A DNA stretch of 64,000 bases, taken from the NCBI RefSeq assembly GCF_030463565.1, contig NC_134660.1, positions 1,228,001 through 1,292,000 on the forward strand, written 5' to 3'. Source of the DNA: Pelecanus crispus. Lineage: Eukaryota; Chordata; Aves; Pelecaniformes; Pelecanidae. Under the pieces are notes generated by a model. That model had not been told where the DNA came from and did no database searches. It was given only the letters and a program-made list of their open reading frames with translations. The translations under genes and the position numbers were made by a program. This document shows, one piece after another, positions 1 through 8,926 of the stretch. Position 1 is the stretch's first letter, and each line of letters opens with the position of its first letter.

Positions 1-353
1 CCCCCCGGCCCTGCGGTCCCAGCGCCGCGCGGGGGGAGAGCGATCCAGGCACGGCCCGAGCACCACAGAAGGCTATTCATTATCTTTAAGTTTATTTAAT
101 ATCTCCAGCTTCTGGAACATACTCAGCGGCAGCGTTGGCACTGCCAGACGTTGTCTATCAAAGCGCCATTTGTTCCAGTGCTTTACATATTTCCCCTCTC
201 GCCTCCTCCCCCTCGCAATCCTGAATACAGGCTTGTTGGGGGACGGCAGGAGTAGGGAATCAGATGGTCGGGGCTGGCCCGCGCCAAGAGCCCCGAGCGC
301 CGCCGGGCAGCCCCGGGCCGGGGCGGCAGAGCCGGGGGCCGCTTCGCCGAGCA
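1..353. other. Left-edge HOXB2-HOXB1 spacer
   Basis: A GC-rich start is followed by an AT-rich stretch at about 70-110 and then by GC-rich DNA leading into the first minisatellite. HOXB2 is expected just to the left, but no HOXB2 coding sequence is visible here. Part of this could be HOXB2 3' UTR or downstream flank. Confidence 0.4.
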
Positions 354-1032
354 GGGTCCGCGGGGCCGCTCCGCCCTGCCCGGTCCCCGGGGCTTCTCAG
401 TCCCGCCCGGTCCCCGGGGCCTCTCAGCCCTGCCCGGTCCCCGGGGCCTCTGAGCCCTGCCTGGTCCCCGGGGCCTCTCCACCCTGCCCGGTCCCGGAGC
501 CTCTGAGCCCTGCCCGGTCCCCGGGGCCTCTGAGCCCTGCCCGGTCCCGGAGCCTCTGAGCCCTGCCCGGTCCCCGGGGCCGCTCCACCCTGCCCGGTCC
601 CCGGGGCCTCTCCACCCTGCCCGGTCCCCGGGGCCGCTCCACCCTGCCCGGTCCCCGGGGCCTCTGAGCCCTGCCCGGTCCCGGAGCCTCTGAGCCCTGC
701 CCGGTCCCCGGGGCCTCTGAGCCCTGCCCGGTCCCGGAGCCTCTGAGCCCTGCCCGGTCCCCGGGGCCTCTGAGCCCTGCCCGGTCCCCGGGGCCTCTCC
801 ACCCTGCCCGGTCCCCAGGGCCTCTGAGCCCTGCCCCGTCCCGGGGCCGCTCCACCCTGCCCGGTCCCCAGGGCTTCTCAGTCCTGCCCGGTCCCCGGGG
901 CCTCTCAACCTTGCCGGGTCCCCGGGGCCGCTCAGCCCTGCCCGGTCCCGGGGCCTCTCCGCCCTGCCCGGTCCCGGGGCCTCTCAGCCCTGCCCGGTCC
1001 CGGGGCCTCTCAGCCCTGCCCAGCCCCGGGGC
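354..1032 (+). repeat. GC-rich minisatellite 1, unit about 26-27 bp
   Basis: About 25 head-to-tail copies of a unit built from CCCTGCCCGGTCCCCGGGG plus CCTCTGAG or CCTCTCCAC variants. Units differ mainly in the last 8-9 bases and by one deleted C. The block keeps several long frames open on both strands (for example 183-908 minus), and these are repeat artefacts. It lies inside a HOX cluster, where tandem repeats are normally scarce. Confidence 0.93.
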
Positions 1033-2419
1033 CGCCCCGCGCCGTTCGGGTTCCTCTTTGCCTCCCAAGAGAAGGGAGCTTCTTATTCAACTTAAAGATA
1101 TGTGCACCTAGATAGAGCTCCCTGCAAGTCGCCCGTGCAGCGGATTTCCACAGACACACACGCCCTTCCCGTGGGGAAGGGAGGAGGGGAAGGGAGAGGC
1201 GGAGGGGAGGGGACAGGAGGGACCCCGGCCTCTGCGGGCCCCCCTGCACGGGGTGGGGCGGGGCGGGGAGGGGGTTTCCAGGAACCCCCCAACGCAAACC
1301 CTGACACCTTATCAATACAGATCTCTAACAAGGGCCCTTCTGCAGATCATAATGACTTCTCAAAGTTGCTGCGGGTCTGGAAAGCATGCCAGTCACAGCC
1401 ACAGATCAATTCTACACCCACAGAAAGTGACTTAATAAATGGAACCTCGCCAGTTATTATCCTTGCTAACAGCAGGCCCCTTCTTATTTGTCCTAATTAG
1501 CAAGACTGAAATGTCGGAGGAAAGAAGGGGAATATTCAATAAAATCTAAATTATTGAATGACTGTAAGATTTCGCCATTAGTTCAGCCATTCTTTACCTT
1601 CTTCAAAATGTCAAACAAACGGGGAATGCATATTTGCAACCCTGCCCTTCTGTTCTGTGCAACTGGAGGGCATATATTAAGCATATTAAGCGTATTCAGC
1701 TCTTGATCGTTGTCAAAACACTGCAATTGCCTCACGATTATTAACCTAGAAATATGCAAACGAGACACGCTCGCACGTGTTGTGGGGATGCTAAAGTAAT
1801 ATTTATCTTGTGCTGATCTAGTCTGGGGATGTGTTTGCTAAAGAGCTACTCGAAGCCCTGAAGATGTTGAACCAACCCGTTCGAGCCAGGGAAAGGCTCC
1901 GGGAGGAAAACCTTCTGCGAAGGGAAGGCGGGCGGGACAGCGAGGCAGGAGCTGAGCCTTTGATGTGTGCGATGGGAAGAGCTAACTTCTCCCGGGAATC
2001 ACCCCGACCTTCCTCCTGAGCCGCCGGTGCCAGGCTCCGGCCCTCCGGGAACACCTTGTCTCAGCTGAGCTGTAGCATCCTTTGCCAGCGCTTAACCGCA
2101 CCCCAGTCCCGCACGCCCGGCGCTCGAGGAACGCTCCCGATGCTCCAGCACCACCAAAGGAAGGAGCTGGGAGAGGGGACCTCCTTCTGCTCGCCATCCC
2201 GGCACCTCCCGCATCTCTCCCAGCTTCGCCTCTTTTTTCTTTTTTTTTCCCTCTCTGTCTTCAGTAAAGGGGAAAATACAGAGCGTAGGGTTCGGAGAAA
2301 CTTAAGAATCGCTCCGTTCGGCCAGGCGGATGTCGCCCTCAGCCCCAGCGGGATACTGTTTAACGCCGGTTGATACCAGTAGAGCCGACCTACTAATATT
2401 AGCAACCTTGATGAAGGTG
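1033..2419. other. HOXB2-HOXB1 spacer, mixed composition
   Basis: The block contains a G-rich stretch at about 1175-1275, then AT-rich unique DNA at 1290-1800 with AATAAA motifs at about 1434 and 1538, which could belong to a HOXB2 transcript end. Moderately GC-rich DNA follows to 2400. No coding sequence is supported. Confidence 0.35.
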
Positions 2420-2443
2420 TTAATAAGTGCGTGCACTTATTAA
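2420..2443. repeat. Perfect 24-bp inverted repeat
   Basis: The 11-bp arm TTAATAAGTGC is followed by GT and then by its exact reverse complement GCACTTATTAA. Each arm holds a TTAATAA homeobox/CDX-like core and an AAGTG (NKX2-like) core. It sits at the left border of a CpG-rich block. It could bind a dimeric factor or two homeodomain proteins; that is inference. Confidence 0.85.
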
Positions 2444-3104
2444 AGGGCGGGTTCAGGTGGAGCTGGCCGGCGCCGGGCCTGCCAGGTGCTGGATCTGGTG
2501 CTTTGGGACCCCTGGGGCTCAGTCCCGGCCCCGCACCCCCCCGGGGCTGCCCGGAGCCAGGCCCAGCCGGGCCCGGCAAGGCTCCCTCGGGCTCGCCGAG
2601 CTGTCCCGGGGGCCGGCAAGGGCCGCCCGGAGCGGGGCTCCGCCGGGCTGGGGAGCCCGTGGCTCTGCCCGCTGCGGAGGGGCTCGGCTGCCCCCGGGAG
2701 CGGCGGGCACCGCCGGCTCCTCGGCCCCCTCCCCGGGGAGCGGGGCTGCAGCGAACCTCGCCGGTGCGGCCCCGGCTTGGAGCCGCCGCAGCTCTGCCCT
2801 GGGCACCGCACGGAGACCGCCGCAGCGATGCACCAGGGAGCGGGACAGGTTCCCCAGGGCCGTCGCGGGAGGAATTTGATCTTTTGGCGCAGGAGGAGGC
2901 GGGATTTGAGAGGTTTGCGCCACCCCGAGAAGGAAAAAATACCGAAAGAGGCATTTCTCACCCAAATCTTCCACTCAAAAGTGTTGGTCAGGAGACCGAG
3001 AACACAAACCATGTCCCTCTCCCTGGCTAAGAAGGCTCCCGTCCCCTCCGGGGGATGCTGAGCACCTGCGGCCGTCCCCGCCCAGGGAGCCCCACGACGT
3101 CGCG

Positions 3105-3140
3105 CCGGAGCCGGTCCCGGAGCCGGTCCCGGAGCCGGTC
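3105..3140 (+). repeat. 12-bp tandem repeat, three units
   Basis: Three exact copies of CCGGAGCCGGTC. The short array lies within the CpG-rich block. Confidence 0.9.
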
Positions 3141-3208
3141 CCCAGGCCGAGCCGGCCCCCGCGGGGAGGCCACGGACCGGCCGGCCCCGCCGCTGCGCCC
3201 GCCCCGCT

Positions 3209-3222
3209 CCCGGGGGCGGCAG
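3209..3222 (+). promoter_or_regulatory. CTCF-like motif
   Basis: CCCGGGGGCGGCAG matches the CTCF core CCGCGNGGNGGCAG at all but two positions. CTCF sites between HOX genes are common, but this is a motif match in very GC-rich DNA and could be chance. Confidence 0.2.
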
Positions 3223-3225
3223 ACA

Positions 3226-4119
3226 AGAGTTATTATATCTTATCTTAATTGTCTCCTATTTATTCTGCGGCTCGGAGACAGCCCGGTGCTTGTAACTCAT
3301 TAAAAGGATTCCTTCTGCGTTTCTTTGGACTCCCAAACCCTGAAGCATTTTTCCATATACTATTTTATGTTCCATCTTCAGTTTTCAGCCCCAAATATAG
3401 CTTTAGCAGGCTATGATCTAACCAAGACACATGCCGGGGCTATAAATTTCCCTGACGATTTCTAGGGACAAGTTCTTTTTGGTGATACCGAAGCCCGCAG
3501 CCAAACACGCACCCCCAGCGTCAGCAGCGCTTCTTATAAATCACCCCGCCAGGAGCCAGAGCTGACACTTCTTATGCGCGACACAAACTTTCTCCGCAGA
3601 GAGTTATATTTAACTCCAAAACGAAGCATCTGAAGACTCTGAGCTCTCCGGAGCCTTTGGAAATGCCTCATTCCTTCTGTGTCGCCTGGAAGGAAAACTC
3701 CCCGGTCTGTCTCGGGTAAAGGGCGAAATCTCCCCTCGATCCCCCCCCGCCCCGGCTGCTGTAGCCCCGAGTTTCGTGGAGCCGCTTCACCCCGCTAAAA
3801 GGGAGAAACTGCTCCCAAGAAAAGGTTTATTTTAGTAAGATGTCTTCATCGGTTTGAGACAAAAGGCGCGGTCTTCCCTGGGCGGGCAAAAGCCGCCCCC
3901 TGCCAATGTAATAGTGGGGGGTGTGGGTGTGCTTCCACGCGGGACAGCGAGCCCCGGGCTTTGCCACACCGAGACCCCCTGCCCCGGGGTGGATGGAGGG
4001 GCCCAGGGCACGGCACGCCTTCGGGGGGCATGGGAGGCCCCCCGATTCTGCTGATGGCCTCCTCATGCCTTATCTGCTCGTCCAGCAGAGCCCGGGGCTG
4101 GGCTCCCGAAGCGCTTGAG
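3226..4119. other. HOXB2-HOXB1 spacer, mixed unique sequence
   Basis: AT-rich unique DNA at 3226-3480 (with ATTA cores and a CArG-like CCAAATATAG near 3391) changes to moderately GC-rich DNA up to the second minisatellite. No gene is supported. Confidence 0.3.
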
Positions 4120-5538
4120 GCCGCAGCAGCTCTCGGGGAGCAGGGAGCAGCTCTTGGGGGTCGGGGCAGGACAGCGGCTCCCGGGGAGCGGGGAGCAGCT
4201 CTTGGGGGTCGGGGAGCAGCTCTTGGGGGTCGGGGCAGGACAGCAGCTCTCGGGGAGCAGGGCAGCAGCTCTTGGGGGTCGGGGCAGGACAGCGGCTCCC
4301 GGGGAGCGGGGAGCAGCTCTTGGGGGTCGGGGAGCAGCTCTTGGGGGTCGGGGCAGGACAGCAGCTCTCGGGGAGCAGGGAGCAGCTCTTGGGGGTCGGG
4401 GCAGGACAGCGGCTCCCGGGGAGCAGGGCAGCAGCTCTTGGGGGTCGGGGAGCAGCTCTTGGGGGTCGGGGCAGGACAGCAGCTCTCAGGGAGCAGGGCA
4501 GCAGCTCTTGGGGGTCGGGGAGCAGCTCTTGGGGGTCGGGGAGCAGCTCTTGGGGGTCGGGGCAGGACAGCAGCTCTCAGGGAGCAGGGCAGCAGCTCTT
4601 GGGGGTCGGGGCAGGACAGCAGCTCTCGGGGAGCAGGGCAGCAGCTCTTGGGGGTCGGGGAGCAGCTCTTGGGGGTCGGGGCAGGACAGCAGCTCTTGGG
4701 GGTCGGGGAGCAGCTCTTGGGGGTCGGGGCAGGACAGCAGCTCCCGGGGAGCGGGGAGCAGCTCTTGGGGGTCGGGGCAGGACAGCAGCTCTCAGGGAGC
4801 AGGGCAGCAGCTCTTGGGGGTCGGGGAGCAGCTCTTGGGGGTCGGGGCAGGACAGCAGCTCTCAGGGAGCAGGGCAGCAGCTCTTGGGGGTCGGGGAGCA
4901 GCTCTTGGGGGTCGGGGCAGGACAGCAGCTCTCAGGGAGCAGGGCAGCAGCTCTTGGGGGTCGGGGCAGGACAGCAGCTCTCGGGGAGCAGGGCAGCAGC
5001 TCTTGGGGGTCGGGGAGCAGCTCTTGGGGGTCGGGGAGCAGCTCTTGGGGGTCGGGGCAGGACAGCGGCTCCCGGGGAGCGGGGAGCAGCTCTTGGGGGT
5101 CGGGGCAGGACAGCAGCTCTCAGGGAGCAGGGCAGCAGCTCTTGGGGGTCGGGGAGCAGCTCTTGGGGGTCGGGGCAGGACAGCAGCTCTCAGGGAGCAG
5201 GGCAGCAGCTCTTGGGGGTCGGGGCAGGACAGCAGCTCTCGGGGAGCAGGGCAGCAGCTCTTGGGGGTCGGGGAGCAGCTCTTGGGGGTCGGGGAGCAGC
5301 TCTTGGGGGTCGGGGCAGGACAGCAGCTCCCGGGGAGCGGGGAGCAGCTCTTGGGGGTCGGGGCAGGACAGCAGCTCTCAGGGAGCAGGGCAGCAGCTCT
5401 TGGGGGTCGGGGAGCAGCTCTTGGGGGTCGGGGCAGGACAGCAGCTCTCGGGGAGCGGGGAGCAGCTCTTGGGGGTCGGGGCAGGACAGCAGCTCTCGGG
5501 GAGCAGGGCAGCAGCTCTTGGGGGTCGGGGAGCAGCCC
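4120..5538 (+). repeat. Large minisatellite 2, composite 21-bp and 49-bp units
   Basis: About 1.4 kb of head-to-tail repeats. A 21-bp unit (GGGGAGCAGCTCTTGGGGGTC) and a 49-bp unit beginning GGGGCAGGACAGCAGCTC alternate in higher-order patterns with few substitutions. Three forward frames and parts of the reverse strand stay open throughout (up to 527 codons). They encode only Gly/Ser/Gln/Leu repeats, so I treat them as non-coding. Runs of four to five G recur every 10-20 bp, so G-quadruplexes are possible. High unit identity suggests recent expansion or ongoing homogenisation. Confidence 0.95.
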
Positions 5539-7300
5539 TGCTGAGTCCCGCCCGGTGCCGTGCGAGAAACCTGGACCATCAGGCAAGGAGGAGATTCCCT
5601 TTGACTCCCCGGACCAGCGGGCTGGACAGCACAGTTCCTTTTTCCAGGAATCAAAGAGCTAAAAATCCCCCGCTCAGCCTCTCTCCTCATCCATCTCCAG
5701 ATATTTTATTTTAATCCTGTTGAGTGAAAGACGGCAGCATCCCCAAAACGGTGCCTTCTGTGATTCAGGGGGTAGGAATAATTACTGCCTTCCTCAATAC
5801 TTAAGTGAAAAACAAGTAATAAATATAATGAAAGGCTAAGTAACTATTCGGGGAGGGGGTAGGACAGAGCTCTGATAATTTGAGAATCTCCGCCTACACC
5901 TTTTCTTCGATCGCTCTCCCGCTCTCAAGCCCCCATAAGGGAGGTTTTGGAGCAGTAAATGTGTAAGTGGTAGAAGGAGGCTCACCCGGCGACTGGTTGC
6001 TAACAATAATCTGACATTTCTTTCTCCTGCAGGTTACGAAGGTCTGTATCGACACCGGGTCTCACACCTTCCCCAGAAGGGGAATTAAACGCAGTAACAG
6101 TAACTGCGGTAACTTGATATCGGATCCAGGGCGAGGGGCTAAGAAGGAAATTTGGAAAAGCCATTCCTAAGCGATTCCCAGTGTGCCGGCGTGCACGGTG
6201 ACGCTGCGGCTTTCGAAAATCCCGCGCAGCCGCCACAAGCCATGCGTTTTGGGAAGACCGTGTCCCTTTGGGGAAGCAAGCGGGAGCCGGAGGGCAGCGG
6301 GGGCTGGCGCGGAGCTGCCCCGCTCCCCTGCCCCGGGCCGTCGGCCGGGCAGCGCCGGGAAGGGGTGCGGAGCGGAGCCCCGGGGGCGCCGGCCCCAGGC
6401 GGGGGGGAGCCCAGCACCCTCCGTGCCGCCGCCCCCCGAAATCTGCCCGGCGCTTTGCCGGCAGGTGAGGGTGGGGGCCTGGGCAGGCGGCGGGGAGGAG
6501 CAGATGGCGAGCGGCCCCCCGGTGCCCGGGGCGGGGAGGAGCGGGAGGGCAGCGGCCCCTTTTTGGGAGGAGATCGGCTCCGACACCCCATCCTTCGCCG
6601 TCTGACAGTTGCCTCAAGAGAGGGACAAAAAAAGCCTTTGCCAAAGTGACTCCGGCTCCGCACGCCGCCTCCCCGGCTCCATCTTCCCTCTCCCACACCA
6701 GCACCGTCCCTGGCCCCCGCAAGCCGGGGCTGGAGGGGCTCCCGGCAGCCCGAGGACCTCATCTCACCCCCTGCTCGGCTCGGGATGTTTGCTGCCTTTC
6801 GCGGCCAAAACTTTGATCCCGTCCTATCCGATTTTTTCCATCAACCAGAGCAACTCTGTGCCTTCACCGCAGAGCCGCCTCGGGTCCAGGCTTCGGTTTG
6901 GCCCTCGCTGCGCTGAGCTGCACAGCAAAGCTCCCCCCGCCGCCCCGCAGCAGGGAGCTCTCTCGGAGCTAATTCCCAAACTCCAGAAGACAGCTGCATT
7001 TTAATGACATAAAGCATCCCCTTAATGTAACAGTGGAGTTGAGATCACGGTGGAAAATTATCAGACAATACGAAACAATTGATTCAAGGACGAAATAAAC
7101 ATCTATCCTTTTCTTTTTTCATTTTACACCCATAAATCATCCATTGTAAGCATCGTTTAAATATAATGCATTCAATTTAAACGCGAGTGCAACATAATAT
7201 AAAAAGCACTCCTGGAATCAAATTAGAAACCGGTTTCTCTTGCGAGGGGAATGACATGAGAGTTGCTTTGAATCTTTATAATCACTTTCGGTTGTTTTAT

Positions 7301-7302
<2 letters not shown>
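5539..7302. other. HOXB2-HOXB1 spacer with an internal CpG-rich block
   Basis: AT-rich unique DNA at 5690-5830 and 7000-7200 flanks a CpG-rich block at about 6180-6650. Open frames over the CpG-rich block on both strands (for example 6000-6722 minus and 6152-6649 plus) are Pro/Arg/Gly/Ala-rich with no recognisable domain. I take them as composition artefacts. Confidence 0.35.

Positions 7303-7338
<36 letters not shown>
7303..7338 (+). repeat. Poly(A) tract, 36 bases
   Basis: An uninterrupted run of 36 A. No SINE or processed pseudogene body is visible upstream, so this is best called a homopolymer. Its exact length may be uncertain for technical reasons. Confidence 0.95.
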
Positions 7339-7340
<2 letters not shown>

Positions 7341-8640
7341 AGGTAGCGAGTTTCAGAGAACATTGTAACCGAAAAGGTTTTCTTCTTGAATATCTCAGCA
7401 TCAGCAAAGTCGGCAGAATAAATGAATAAATAGGCACGCGGCTCTGGAAGTAGTTTTCTCCTTATTCTTTTTATTGAAGGACGAGAGTTGGAACTGGCTA
7501 AGCCTCGCGTTTTCTCTCGGGGGGGTTTAAAGAAGGGAGGAAGGTTGATGCCACGGCTGCCGGCGTTGCAGCTTCTTACCCCAACGGGTTGCATCAGCCA
7601 AACCTACCAACTAAGGACGTGTTTCTGCCTTTCAAAGTGAACTTTTGGCCTGGGGGGGAAAAAAAAAAAAGAGCCCTCCTGGTTCTCCTTAGAGGCTGAA
7701 TAACCAGTAAATATCCTGACAAGTAACAAATGACTGTGGGCGTCATATTGTTGGGTGCTCTTGTCTCCTTTCTGCTAACGAGTAAATAAACGTTGCCTAC
7801 CTATGTTTCCATTCTGTGAGCAGTGGAGTGGCCGCCCTGATTCAGTGTCTTTCCACCTACTCATCAGCTGGACTCTGCCAGGGGAAAGCTCCAGCCTGAC
7901 CACAGATTCGGGGAAAGACCAAACCAGCTTTGCCATGGAAAAGCAGAGCTTAAAGTCCCAGCAGCGGTTAAAGCCCTCAGAACATCTCCTGCTTTCAGTA
8001 GTAAACGTGCAGATGGGTAGGTGCACGGGTGGGTGGGTGGACAGAAAGATAGGCAGGCGGACACACGGATCATTTCTAGTTCCGTTCCTCCAACTGCTAA
8101 GCTGGGCATGGTATTTCTCCGACAAAAGACATTCTGTCTTCCTAACTTTATTTCATCGCCTCATTAGAATATTGATTTAATTACATTGCTTTTACCCACA
8201 CTGGCCCTAGACACAAAGCCCGTGTGGCAGAATTAAAACGCACGGAGCCTGTTTTTCTTAGGCGCTTTTATTGGACTCCTCAGCCCAGAAAACGCCAAAC
8301 GTGTTCAAGCCACTTTCGAGGGAAAAGTTTCGAAACGAAGCAAAGAGCATCCCTTTGTGCGTGGGGGAAGAGCAGGCACACCGCCCTACCTCTTCTCCCT
8401 CTGTCTTTTTCTCCCATGGAGCTGGGCTTGGGGAAAACCTTCTTTTTAAGTCGGGCCAAGGGGAAGTTCTGCCGAAATGGGCTAATCGCGTAACTCGGGG
8501 GCCTTTTTAGCACTTAAAACAGTGGTGGGTAATTCTAATTCTTCCCCCAGCCCCTCTGCCCCTCCACCTCCCCGCACCCCACCTCCCTCCTCTCTTTTAA
8601 AGTCTTTGAGGAAAGATTTTGACGTATTCGTGTTGTTATC
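7339..8640. other. HOXB1 upstream flank
   Basis: Mostly unique sequence holding the candidate DR2 RARE at 7638-7651. A CpG-poor, AT-rich part (7690-8200) precedes the r4 element. No coding sequence is supported. Confidence 0.4.
7638..7651 (-). promoter_or_regulatory. Candidate DR2 retinoic acid response element 5' of HOXB1
   Basis: Read on the minus strand this is AGGCCA-AA-AGTTCA, a direct repeat of nuclear-receptor half-sites with a 2-bp spacer. It has one perfect and one single-mismatch half-site, about 1.3 kb upstream of the start codon. A 5' DR2 RARE that represses Hoxb1 in r3 and r5 is known from mouse and chick. This position and spacing make it the best candidate in the window. No Krox20 or other partner site was confirmed nearby. 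Confidence 0.5.
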
Positions 8641-8706
8641 AGATTGATGGGCAGGGTTTGATTGAAACCCCTTTGTCATGCAAATGTCAGGGCCCTGATG
8701 GATGAG
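8641..8706 (+). promoter_or_regulatory. HOXB1: HOXB1 rhombomere-4 autoregulatory enhancer (b1-ARE)
   Basis: A 66-bp block about 220 bp upstream of the start codon contains, in order: AGATTGATGG (8641-8650, repeat 1), TGATTGAAAC (8659-8668, repeat 2), a SOX-type CTTTGTC (8671-8677) directly next to an octamer ATGCAAAT (8679-8686), a PREP/MEIS half-site TGTCAG (8685-8690), and TGATGGATGA (8696-8705, repeat 3). The known vertebrate Hoxb1 r4 element has the same three bipartite HOX/PBX repeats and a SOX/OCT site, and lets HOXB1-PBX-PREP maintain its own transcription in r4. The match in parts, order and position is strong. Function is inferred from the known element. Confidence 0.9.
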
Positions 8707-8739
8707 CTCGGAGATGGGACAAACTTCAGGAGCCCCTCG

Positions 8740-8926
8740 CTCATTGGGCTGGGGCGGACCACGTGGCCGCCTCCCCCTGCCCCCACCCCGGCCCCGCCGA
8801 AGGCTGCGGGGTTCGAGGGCCAGCGAGGCATGGAAGGAAGTTTTACAGCTTTGACATACTATCTAAAGGTTGTAGGGCAGGCGGAATCCCCCCCAAAACA
8901 GGCTGACCCTCCTCCATCAGTGGCAG
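8740..8926 (+). promoter_or_regulatory. HOXB1: HOXB1 proximal promoter and 5' UTR
   Basis: Between the r4 element and the start codon lie an inverted CCAAT box (ATTGG, 8743-8747), a GC box (GGGGCGG, 8751-8757) and a CACGTG E-box (8760-8765). I see no convincing TATA box. The transcription start cannot be fixed from sequence alone but should fall in this interval. The rest down to 8926 is probable 5' UTR. Confidence 0.65.

Larger units (their letters stand above)
2450..3225. promoter_or_regulatory. CpG-rich block in the HOXB2-HOXB1 spacer
   Basis: Dense CpG and GC content continues across about 0.8 kb and includes a 12-bp repeat at 3105-3140 and a CTCF-like motif at 3209-3222. It keeps long frames open on both strands, including 297 codons on the minus strand at 2061-2954, with only low-complexity Pro/Gly/Arg/Ala content. 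It is probably a CpG island of the HOX domain. An antisense noncoding RNA promoter is possible but unproven. Confidence 0.5.

Noticed and set aside
1..353. 3' coding end of HOXB2
   Set aside because: No frame resembles the HOXB2 C-terminus; at most this is 3' UTR or flank.
2061..2954. 297-codon minus-strand open frame
   Set aside because: CpG-rich composition keeps several frames open; the product is Pro/Gly/Arg/Ala-rich with no recognisable domain.
4120..5538. CRISPR-like regular repeats
   Set aside because: There are no unique spacers; units are contiguous, and the genome is vertebrate.
3961..5544. Long forward open frames (480-527 codons) over minisatellite 2
   Set aside because: All three frames are open because of the repeat unit; content is only Gly/Ser/Gln/Leu/Ala repeats, with no domain or plausible start context.
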